This document shows, in pieces, positions 9,063 through 16,281 of a DNA stretch of 33,699 bases. Both the position numbers and the translations under genes were made by a program. Below the pieces are notes generated by a model. The model had not been told where the DNA came from and did not search any database. It saw only the letters and a program-made list of their open reading frames with translations. Within the stretch, counting starts at the first letter, position 1. Every line of letters starts with the position of its first letter. Origin of the DNA: an uncultured bacterium (lineage in GTDB: Bacteria > DUMJ01); assembly GCA_937958695.1 (NCBI GenBank), contig CALGNK010000034.1, positions 1 to 33,699 of the forward strand, written 5' to 3'.

Positions 9063-9941
9063 ATGTTGAGATTAAAAGGAGTTATACCAGCAGTACTAAC
9101 GCCATTTAATGAAGCTTACGAGATAGATGAAAGAGCTTTTAATGAGCTCTGTAATTATCTCATAGATAAAGGGGTAAGAGGTCTGTTTGTAGCTGGAACA
9201 ACAGGAGAGGGTCCATTACTTTCTTTAGAAGAGAAGGCTATACTCTTTAGCCTTGCGGTTAAGTTTTCGAAAGGTAGAGTTCCAGTCATTGCTCATGTAG
9301 GTTCTATTTCCCTGAAAGAAACAGTTACACTTATAAGATCTGCCATAGAGGCTGAGGTTGATGCAATTGCCATTGTTAGCCCCTATTACTATAAATTAGA
9401 TGAAAGGGCAATTGAAGAGTATTACTTAGGGGTATTAAAAGAGACAAATGGCCTTCCAGTGTTTTTATATAACATCCCAGGACTTACCAATAATTCTATA
9501 ACACCAGGTTTAGCAAAGAAACTATTCAATCAGGGTAAGATAAATGGTGTAAAAGACAGCTCAGGTAATGTTACTGTTATTAAGAGTTTTATAGACATAT
9601 CACCAGAATTTCAAGTAGTTTCTGGAACAGACGAATTGTTTCTTCTAGCACTTACTCTAGGGGCAGTAGGAGCAGTCTCTTCTACTAGTAATGTATTCCC
9701 AGAGGTATTTGTTAATATCTACGATGCTTTTGTTGACAAAGATTTGGATTTGGCTGTAGAGAATCAGCGTAAGTTAAATGAACTATGTAAGATATTTCAG
9801 TATGGGAGATTTATCTCCAGTTATAAGTATGCACTTTCTCTAAGAGGAATTAATATAAGTAGCAGAGTTAGATCTCCTCAGAGAGAACTTACGGAAGAAG
9901 AAGAGGATATAATAAAGGAGAAGATTAAAAATTTTATCTAA
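9063..9941 (+). CDS. DHDPS/N-acetylneuraminate lyase family aldolase
   Basis: This class I pyruvate aldolase has 292 residues, the usual family length. Visible family features are GTTGE at 45-49 (pyruvate carboxylate site), the tyrosine of YNIPG at 136, the Schiff-base lysine K164 in GVKDSSGN, and SGTDE at 187-191. True dihydrodipicolinate synthases have an arginine after NVPG (PGRT); here it is leucine (PGLT). That argues against lysine biosynthesis and for a sugar-acid aldolase or lyase of the NanA, 2-keto-3-deoxygluconate or 2-keto-3-deoxy-pentonate type. Context among glycosidases and a sugar kinase supports a catabolic role giving pyruvate plus a small aldehyde or sugar. AGGAGG precedes the ATG, one base after the previous stop. 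Confidence 0.88.
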   Translation: MLRLKGVIPAVLTPFNEAYEIDERAFNELCNYLIDKGVRGLFVAGTTGEGPLLSLEEKAILFSLAVKFSKGRVPVIAHVGSISLKETVTLIRSAIEAEVDAIAIVSPYYYKLDERAIEEYYLGVLKETNGLPVFLYNIPGLTNNSITPGLAKKLFNQGKINGVKDSSGNVTVIKSFIDISPEFQVVSGTDELFLLALTLGAVGAVSSTSNVFPEVFVNIYDAFVDKDLDLAVENQRKLNELCKIFQYGRFISSYKYALSLRGINISSRVRSPQRELTEEEEDIIKEKIKNFI

Positions 9942-9953
9942 AGAGGTGGTAAG

Positions 9954-10574
9954 ATGTTTGATATAGATTTGACAAAATATAGAATCTTAGACCTTTCTAA
10001 AGAGGTAATACCTCCAGGTACAGAGGATAGACCCTTTAAGGTGGAGAAGGGTTTTCTATCAGATAGATCCTATAAACATGATGTTTGGACGCATAGTCAT
10101 GTTGGAACACATATCGAGGCTTCATCCCATTTTTATGATAATGGTAAAGATATAAACGAGTATCCATTAGAAGCCTTCTTTGGTAGAGCGGTTCTTTTAG
10201 ACGCTGAGCCTGGAATTATAGATATCAAGGTTATAGAAAGTCTTATAGGAGATATAATAAAAGAGCAAGATATTGTAGTCTGTAGGAATAAAAGAGTTGG
10301 TTCTGGATACCCATATCTTGCAGCAGAAGCTGCCAGATGGTTAGCTGAGAGAAATATAAAGATGTTGGGGATAGATACTAATTTTAAATTGGGAAGGGAT
10401 ATAGAAGAGGGAAGACTTATACACGATATATTAATGTCTAAAGGAGCTACTTTTATAGAATTTCTTGACAACTTACATCTTATTTCTAAAAGAGAGTTTT
10501 TCTTTATAGCCTTGCCTTATAAGGTAAAGATGGATAGTTCTTGGACTAGGGCAATTGCTATTGAGGAAAGATAG
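9954..10574 (+). CDS. Cyclase-family metal-dependent hydrolase (PF04199-like)
   Basis: The protein has 206 residues, the usual length for this fold, preceded by AGAGGTGG. The metal-binding signature is at 49-59, HVGTHIEASSH, matching the HxGTHx(D/E)xxxH motif of kynurenine formamidase-like cyclases. A conserved GRAVLLD strand (77-83) and the GIDT strand also fit. The family holds Mn/Zn hydrolases acting on amides, lactones and cyclic acids. Between an aldolase and a sugar kinase, a lactonase or similar sugar-acid step is a reasonable inference but unproven. Only 12 bases separate it from the aldolase, and the kinase ATG is one base after its stop, so they share a transcript. Confidence 0.8.
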   Translation: MFDIDLTKYRILDLSKEVIPPGTEDRPFKVEKGFLSDRSYKHDVWTHSHVGTHIEASSHFYDNGKDINEYPLEAFFGRAVLLDAEPGIIDIKVIESLIGDIIKEQDIVVCRNKRVGSGYPYLAAEAARWLAERNIKMLGIDTNFKLGRDIEEGRLIHDILMSKGATFIEFLDNLHLISKREFFFIALPYKVKMDSSWTRAIAIEER

Positions 10575-10575
10575 T

Positions 10576-12105
10576 ATGGGTGGTTACATACTTTCCCATG
10601 ACCTTGGGACTACAGGCAACAAAGCAACCCTATACGATAGGGAAGGGAATCTTTTAGCTTCTTCTTTTTACTCTTATCCTACATATTATCCTTATCCAAA
10701 CTGGGTAGAACAGAATCCGCTAGATTACTGGGAGGCGGTTAAGAATTCTACTAGAGAACTTTTATCTAAAAGTAAGGTAAAACCCAAAGATATTGCTGTT
10801 ATAAGTTTTAGTGGACAGATGATGGGATGTCTCCCGGTAGATAAAGATGGAAATCCTCTGAGGAATATCATTATCTGGGCAGATCAAAGAGGAATAAAAG
10901 AGGCTGAATTTATTAAGGATAAGGTTGGAGAAGATAATGTCTATAGGATTACTGGACACAGGATAAGTCCAACATACTCGGCGAGCAAGATCCTATGGAT
11001 AAAGAACAATGAGCCGGAAATATTTTCCAAGACTCATAAATTCTTGCTAGCTAAAGACTTTATTATCTATAAACTTACTAATAGATGGGCAACAGACTTT
11101 TCTGATGCATCAGGAACAAACCTCTTTGACCTTCAAAGGGAGGGATGGTCTGAAGAGATAATATCTAACCTAGGGATACCGTTAGAAAAACTACCGGAAC
11201 CTCACAGTTCTTTAGATGTTATTGGAGAGCTTACTTATTCTTCGGCAGAAGACCTAGGATTAGTGCCTGGGATTCCAGTAGTTTTAGGTGGAGGCGATGG
11301 AGCCTGTGCAGCGTGTGGAGCTGGTGTAGTAGAAGAGGGTGATGCATATAATTATTTAGGTGCTTCCTCTTGGATTGCTATAGCATCTAAAAGACCTATA
11401 TATGATCAAAAATTAAGAACATTTACCTTTCATCATCTTGAACCTGGCCTATTTATGCCAACTGGAACTATGCAATCTGCTGGTCTATCATATCAATGGG
11501 CTAGAGATAATTTAGCTACACAGGAAAGAGAGATGGCTAGTAGTTTTAATCTAAGTTCCTACGAGATAATGGATTTAGAGGCGGAAAAGATTCCCCCTGG
11601 CTGTGAAAATCTTATATTCCTTCCTTACCTTCTGGGGGAGAGAAGTCCCCACTGGAATCCTAATGCTAGGGGTGCATTTATAGGCCTTACTCCAAGACAT
11701 ACAAGGGCTCATCTTATTAGAGCTGTCCTAGAGGGAGTTGGTTTTAACTTAAGAATAATACTAGATACATTTCTTGCTCAGGGCATAGAGATAGAGGAGA
11801 TAAGGCTTATCGGTGGGGGAGGAAAGAGCAGACTCTGGTCAGAGATTTTAGCAAGCATCTTTGAGAGAGATATCCTTAGGATGAAGATTTTGGAAGAAGC
11901 TACTTCATTAGGCTCAGCTATAGCAGGAGGTATAGGGGTAGGACTATTTCCAAGCTTAAAAGTAGCTAAAGAGCTTATAAAGGTAAAAGAAAGGATTAAA
12001 CCTGATATAGAGAAGATGTCTGTATATAGGAAGATATTTCCAGTGTTTGTTGAGACTTATGAGAGGTTGATGCCAATATTTGATAAATTGGGAGGAGGTA
12101 AGTAG
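10576..12105 (+). CDS. FGGY-family carbohydrate kinase (xylulokinase-like)
   Basis: This ATP-dependent sugar kinase has 509 residues from the ATG at 10576, preceded by GAGGAAAG inside the cyclase gene. The phosphate-1 loop DLGTTGNKA is at 9-17, and SFSGQMMGCLPVD (77-89) and IIIWADQR (98-105) are typical of xylulokinases. The likely catalytic aspartate is D241 in GGGDGA. The C-terminal ATP-binding LIGGGGKSRLW and GSAIAGGIGVG segments are intact. The N-terminal segments and length favour ketose kinases (xylulose, or gluconate/ribulose-like); substrate cannot be assigned more exactly. In the operon it would phosphorylate the free sugar released by the glycosidases, or the product of an isomerase encoded elsewhere. 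Confidence 0.9.
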   Translation: MGGYILSHDLGTTGNKATLYDREGNLLASSFYSYPTYYPYPNWVEQNPLDYWEAVKNSTRELLSKSKVKPKDIAVISFSGQMMGCLPVDKDGNPLRNIIIWADQRGIKEAEFIKDKVGEDNVYRITGHRISPTYSASKILWIKNNEPEIFSKTHKFLLAKDFIIYKLTNRWATDFSDASGTNLFDLQREGWSEEIISNLGIPLEKLPEPHSSLDVIGELTYSSAEDLGLVPGIPVVLGGGDGACAACGAGVVEEGDAYNYLGASSWIAIASKRPIYDQKLRTFTFHHLEPGLFMPTGTMQSAGLSYQWARDNLATQEREMASSFNLSSYEIMDLEAEKIPPGCENLIFLPYLLGERSPHWNPNARGAFIGLTPRHTRAHLIRAVLEGVGFNLRIILDTFLAQGIEIEEIRLIGGGGKSRLWSEILASIFERDILRMKILEEATSLGSAIAGGIGVGLFPSLKVAKELIKVKERIKPDIEKMSVYRKIFPVFVETYERLMPIFDKLGGGK

Positions 12106-12106
12106 T

Positions 12107-14707
12107 ATGAATATACCTTATTCTGAGAGTGAGATATTTGATTTTGGCCTACAGAGAAAATTCGAGGGAGAAAATCTTTCTCAGATAGCTTTTCCTCTAG
12201 GGGGGATTGGAACAGGGACAGTGTCTTTAGGGGGAAGAGGAAATCTCCAGGATTGGGAGATTTTTAATAGGCCAGCTAAAGGGTTAAACCTACCTTTTAC
12301 ATTCTTTGCCATAAGAATAAAAGAAAGGACTGGTTATAAGGCGAAGGTCTTAGAGTCTAAGTTGCTTCCCCCTTATACTTCAAGCCATGGACTTCCAAAT
12401 GGTAGGGTCTCAGGACTACCAAGGTTTGACTCAGCAAGATTTAGAGGAGAGTATCCTTTTGCATATATAGAATTCTCAGATAAAAATATTCCTTTGAGTG
12501 TAAACTTAGAGGCTTTTAATCCTTTAATTCCATTAAACGATTTTGATTCAGGTTTACCTATAGCTATATTCTATTTCACCATTAAAAATACTGGTTATAC
12601 CCCTATAGAAGGGACTCTAGCTTTTAGTATACTTAATCCGGTTGGATATGATGGAAAGGTATCATTGAGAAATATATATGGGGTAAATAATAGATATGTA
12701 CCTTGTTTTGGTTCTAACCTTAACGAATTCTTTGATGAAGTACTAATAAGAGGTATAAGGATGAGTAGTCTGAAGTATAAAAAAGAAGATTTCCTCTACG
12801 GCAACATCTCAGTAGTAACTACCTGGAAGGATGTTACATATACCTTGAGATGGCTGAGGAGTGGATGGTTTGATGACCTACAAGAATTTTGGGATACCTT
12901 TAGGACTAATGAAAAACTAAAGGAGGAGAAGTCTAGTGAACCAAGCCCTGAAGGTCAGACAGATGTTGCTACATTAGGTTTGAACTTCAGCCTTTTACCA
13001 AAAGAAGAAATAAGGTTACCTATCTTTCTTTCTTGGTATTTCCCATATCTGCCAGAAGAGATTACAAAATACTTTAGGATAGAACCTTTGAAGGAAGAGG
13101 TTCGATTAAAGACTTATTATTCTACTAGGTTTGATGATTCCTGGGATGTTGTAAGGTATACTATTGAGAATATAGAAAAGCTAGAAAGAGGGACTAGGAA
13201 ATTTCACGACTCACTTTTCTGTAGCTCCTTACCTAATTATGTCCTAGATGCGATCTCAAGTCAGATTTCTACTATAAGGACTAATACTTGTTTTAGGACA
13301 GAAGACGGTTATTTCTTTGGTTTTGAGGGATGTAGTGATAACGAAGGATGTTGTCCGATGAACTGTACTCACGTATGGAACTATGAGCAGACCTTAGCTT
13401 ATCTCTTTCCACAATTAGAAAGATCAATGAGGAAGGTAGAATTCCTATACAATACAGATGATGCGGGTAAGATGTCATTTAGGACAATGTTACCTTTAGG
13501 CACTGGAAAATGGAGTTTCAAACCTGCTGCTGATGGACAGATGGGAAGCATTATGAGGGCATATAGAGAATGGAAATTATCTGGAGATAATGAGTTTATA
13601 AGAGAGATCTGGCTTAATATAAAGAAGGCTCTAGAGTTTGCCTGGATGGCTTGGGATATAGATAAGGATGGAGTTATGGAGGGAGAACAGCACAATACGT
13701 ATGATATAGAATTCTATGGTCCAAATACTATGACTGGATTGTTCTATCTTGGAGCACTTAAGGCTTCAAGTGAAATAGCAGAATCTTTAGGTGAGAAAGA
13801 TAAAGCTAAAGAATATCTAGAGATATTTAGAAAGGGTAGTGAACAGATAGTTAGGGAACTTTTCAATGGAGAGTACTTTATACAGAAATACGATAGGAGT
13901 AAGGAATACAAGTATCAGTATGGAGATGGGTGTCTGGCTGATCAACTTTTAGGTCAATGGTTGGCAGATGTTATAGGGTTAGGAGATTTAATACCTAGTG
14001 ATTATGTAGAGAAGTCTCTAGAATCTATATTCAGATATAACTTCAGGGATACTCTTTCAGATCATTCTAACTGTCAAAGGACATATGCATTGAATGATGA
14101 GAAAGGATTCATACTTTGTACCTGGCCTAAAGGTAACAGAGAAACCTTTCCATTCCCATACTCAGATGAGGTTTGGACAGGGATAGAATATCAGGTGGCT
14201 AGTCATTTGATATATAGGGGATTTCTAAAAGAAGGACTCACAATAGTAAGGGCAGCGAGAGAAAGATTTGATGGCCTGCGAAGGAATCCTTGGGATGAAC
14301 CAGAATGTGGGCATCATTACGCTAGAGCTATGGCTAGTTGGGCTTTACTTTTAGCTCTCTCTGGTTATGAGTATGATGGAAGAAAGTTTACTATAGGGTT
14401 TAAACCTAGGATAAATATCTCAAACTTTAAGTCTTTCTTTTCTACGACTCATGGTTGGGGAGTGTTTTCTCAAGAGATCTCTAAAGATTCCTTTAAGGTT
14501 AGCATATCAGGTTCCTATGGAAAAATAAAGATAAAGGACATAAATCTAGGGATACCGAAAGAATTTAGTGCAGGTCTTTCTGTTAGATTAGTAAAAAATG
14601 GAGAAGAAAAAATACTAAAAGCCAGACTAGATGAAAATACAGTAAAACTGGAAGAAACAGTTGAATTAAAAGAAGGGGAGATGATGGAAATACTCATCTC
14701 CCCTTAA
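12107..14707 (+). CDS. GH116 family glycosidase (GBA2/DUF608-like)
   Basis: The protein has 866 residues from the ATG at 12107 (GGAGGAGG 8 bases upstream, two bases after the kinase stop). The N-terminal beta-sandwich domain (about 20-340) has the family hallmark PLGGIGTGTVSLGGRGNLQDW (30-50). The catalytic (alpha/alpha)6 barrel spans about 380-800. CTHVWNYEQTLAYLFP (420-435), EGEQHNTYDIEFYGP (525-539) and PYSDEVWTGIEY (684-695) match the regions holding the nucleophile glutamate and acid/base aspartate in GH116. From memory of the family I place these at E525 or E527 and D687. Bacterial and archaeal members cleave beta-glucosides, beta-xylosides or N-acetylglucosaminides. No signal peptide, so intracellular. 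A hairpin that can terminate the opposing gene is encoded in its last codons. Confidence 0.9.
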   Translation: MNIPYSESEIFDFGLQRKFEGENLSQIAFPLGGIGTGTVSLGGRGNLQDWEIFNRPAKGLNLPFTFFAIRIKERTGYKAKVLESKLLPPYTSSHGLPNGRVSGLPRFDSARFRGEYPFAYIEFSDKNIPLSVNLEAFNPLIPLNDFDSGLPIAIFYFTIKNTGYTPIEGTLAFSILNPVGYDGKVSLRNIYGVNNRYVPCFGSNLNEFFDEVLIRGIRMSSLKYKKEDFLYGNISVVTTWKDVTYTLRWLRSGWFDDLQEFWDTFRTNEKLKEEKSSEPSPEGQTDVATLGLNFSLLPKEEIRLPIFLSWYFPYLPEEITKYFRIEPLKEEVRLKTYYSTRFDDSWDVVRYTIENIEKLERGTRKFHDSLFCSSLPNYVLDAISSQISTIRTNTCFRTEDGYFFGFEGCSDNEGCCPMNCTHVWNYEQTLAYLFPQLERSMRKVEFLYNTDDAGKMSFRTMLPLGTGKWSFKPAADGQMGSIMRAYREWKLSGDNEFIREIWLNIKKALEFAWMAWDIDKDGVMEGEQHNTYDIEFYGPNTMTGLFYLGALKASSEIAESLGEKDKAKEYLEIFRKGSEQIVRELFNGEYFIQKYDRSKEYKYQYGDGCLADQLLGQWLADVIGLGDLIPSDYVEKSLESIFRYNFRDTLSDHSNCQRTYALNDEKGFILCTWPKGNRETFPFPYSDEVWTGIEYQVASHLIYRGFLKEGLTIVRAARERFDGLRRNPWDEPECGHHYARAMASWALLLALSGYEYDGRKFTIGFKPRINISNFKSFFSTTHGWGVFSQEISKDSFKVSISGSYGKIKIKDINLGIPKEFSAGLSVRLVKNGEEKILKARLDENTVKLEETVELKEGEMMEILISP
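14665..14705 (-). terminator. Terminator for the fasciclin gene, inside the end of the GH116 gene
   Basis: A perfect 12-base stem (AAGGGGAGATGA at 14673-14684, TCATCTCCCCTT at 14694-14705) has a 9-base loop. Read on the - strand it is followed by CTTTTAATT, a short T-rich tract, just past the fasciclin stop. On the + strand no T tract follows, so it is weak in that direction. The stem lies within the final codons of the convergent GH116 gene. Confidence 0.65.
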
Positions 14708-14712
14708 GTTAC

Positions 14713-15261
14713 CTAGTCGCTACTTTCCTCTTCTTCCTCTACCTCTTCTTCTAGAAGTTCCTCTTCAAGTGTTTCTTCTTCTGGTGGTATAATTACACCA
14801 TTTATCAAATGAATTATCCCATTACTTGCCTTGATGTCTGCCTTTGTAATCTTTATCGTATCGTTGATTATGATATCCTTACCCTCCTTCTTGATAGTAA
14901 TTGTTCCTCCGTCAGTATATACCTCCTCAGTTTCTACTAATTTATTAGCAGAAAGCGCTTCTAGTGAGATTATATGACAGCTGACAATTTTGTAGACAGT
15001 ATCGGTGTCTCCCGCATCTATCGCAGATTTTAAATCCCCTGCTACATCATCGGTTGGGACTAGGACGGTAATAGGACCTTCACCGGTGAGTGTCTCTGTG
15101 AGTTCTGCCATCTCTACAGCTTTTAGGAAAATAGAACAGTTTTTCTGTCCCTTCAATGTATCTAACACATTTTTGGTCTGGGCGAAGACACTGTTAAGAA
15201 TTAGAGATGTAACTAGGACAACTACAAGACCTACTAAAGACACCTTTACAATTTTTCTCAT
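14713..15261 (-). CDS. Secreted fasciclin (FAS1) domain protein with acidic C-terminus
   Basis: The protein has 182 residues. Residues 1-28 are a clear signal peptide (MRKIV charged start, long hydrophobic core, cut near VFAQ). Residues 29-160 are a single FAS1 domain, with TEGP-like GPITVLVPTDDVAG and the C-terminal ASNGIIHLINGVIIPP typical of the family. The last 22 residues are almost all Glu/Asp/Ser (for example LEEEVEEEEESSD). FAS1 domains mediate adhesion to surfaces or partner proteins. The central fold is shorter than average. The Shine-Dalgarno is GAGGAGGG and a sigma-A-like promoter lies just upstream. It appears monocistronic and is unrelated to the convergent sugar genes. Confidence 0.88.
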   Translation of the reverse strand: MRKIVKVSLVGLVVVLVTSLILNSVFAQTKNVLDTLKGQKNCSIFLKAVEMAELTETLTGEGPITVLVPTDDVAGDLKSAIDAGDTDTVYKIVSCHIISLEALSANKLVETEEVYTDGGTITIKKEGKDIIINDTIKITKADIKASNGIIHLINGVIIPPEEETLEEELLEEEVEEEEESSD

Positions 15262-15291
15262 AAAAATCCCTCCTCTCTAAAATTTTTATAA

Positions 15292-15320
15292 ATTATATAA
15301 TAAAGGGATTTAATTTGCAA
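15292..15320 (-). promoter_or_regulatory. Promoter for the fasciclin gene
   Basis: On the - strand TTGCAA (15315-15320) and TATAAT (15292-15297) are separated by 17 bases. The gene starts about 30 bases downstream. A perfect -10 box and optimal spacing support it; the -35 box is only four of six. Confidence 0.6.
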
Positions 15321-15375
15321 TATTGCTGTAGGCAAAACATTTCAGGTATAAGCTTTTGATAGGAAAAAAATAAAT

Positions 15376-16281
15376 CTATTCAAAAGCGCTATCTACTATA
15401 GCTTTTATTAACCCAGTATACCCTAATCCGTACTCTTCTGCCATCCTTGGCAGATAGCTATACCTAGGATGAAGGCCAGGTAATGTGTTTACATCTATTA
15501 CGTATGGAATTCCTTCCAAGTTAAGTCTTAGATCTATACGTGCATATCCTCTGCATCTCAGAATTCTATAGCTATTCAATGCTACATTAACCACCTTGCT
15601 ATAAGAACTTTCGCTATAAATCACAACCCGTTCATCATAAGCATCTAAAACCTCTTTTAATTTGCTAGTAAGAATTTGTTTAGCATCTATACAGGTTTTT
15701 AAAATACCAATTACAGTAGGAGTATTTTTGCCTATAATTCCTACGGTAAGCTCTTCTCCTCCTATAAAAGACGAGACTAGAATCTTTGTGAATTTGTTGG
15801 AGGATAAAGATTCGAGAGCCAGCTTAAGCTCCTTATAGTTCTCTGCTACAGATATATCAGAAATACCTTCGCTAGATCCGCCCAAAGCAGGTTTTACTAT
15901 TACAGGAAAAGGAGGTATATCACCTATTTTATCTATATCTGTAATTACTGAAAAAGGTGGGACAGGAATCCCATAAGATTTTAGAACAAGGCTAGTATAT
16001 TCTTTGTCCATAGCTAAAAATTGAGTATCAGCGGTAGAGCCAGTGAAAGGGATTCCCATCCACTCTAAGATTAATGGAACTAAGCATTGCAGTAAGCCAG
16101 TAGACGTATAGTAATTAAAGACCAAATCGTCTTTCCTTAACAAAGAAAGAAACTCTCTGTTAAAAGGAATAGACTCAACTTTATAATTAAGAGTCTTCAA
16201 CGCCTCTTCAATATGTTTTACTGCTCCAGCTGAAGTAATAGTATCCCTATCTTTATTGTAGACTAGAATACACCTTTGCAT
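15376..16281 (-). CDS. ATP-grasp ligase resembling D-alanine-D-alanine ligase
   Basis: The protein has 301 residues. The central and C-terminal ATP-grasp parts match Ddl closely: GSTADTQFLAMDKE (81-94), VIVKPALGGSSEGIS (127-141, ATP lysine K130 and glycine loop), EELTVGI (176-182), and metal ligands D250, D263 and N265 in YARIDLRL and IDVNTLPGL. The N-terminal ExxVS motif, whose glutamate binds the first D-alanine in Ddl, is missing; TITSAGAVKHIEEA stands in its place. The reaction is therefore probably ATP-driven amide or peptide bond formation on a different amino acid. It overlaps the upstream mutase-like gene by 29 bases, indicating translational coupling. A true cell-wall Ddl is less likely given the operon partners. 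Confidence 0.85.
   Translation of the reverse strand: MQRCILVYNKDRDTITSAGAVKHIEEALKTLNYKVESIPFNREFLSLLRKDDLVFNYYTSTGLLQCLVPLILEWMGIPFTGSTADTQFLAMDKEYTSLVLKSYGIPVPPFSVITDIDKIGDIPPFPVIVKPALGGSSEGISDISVAENYKELKLALESLSSNKFTKILVSSFIGGEELTVGIIGKNTPTVIGILKTCIDAKQILTSKLKEVLDAYDERVVIYSESSYSKVVNVALNSYRILRCRGYARIDLRLNLEGIPYVIDVNTLPGLHPRYSYLPRMAEEYGLGYTGLIKAIVDSAFE

Noticed and set aside
10133-10471. 112-codon - strand reading frame
   Set aside because: Antisense to the cyclase gene, serine-rich shadow composition and no family resemblance.
15005-15280. 91-codon + strand reading frame opposite the fasciclin gene
   Set aside because: Antisense shadow of a gene with a clear signal peptide and domain.
15353-15385. 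Inverted repeat CTTTTGA/TCAAAAG after the ATP-grasp gene
   Set aside because: Low-GC, imperfect stem with a long loop and no T tract after it on the - strand; not convincing as a terminator.
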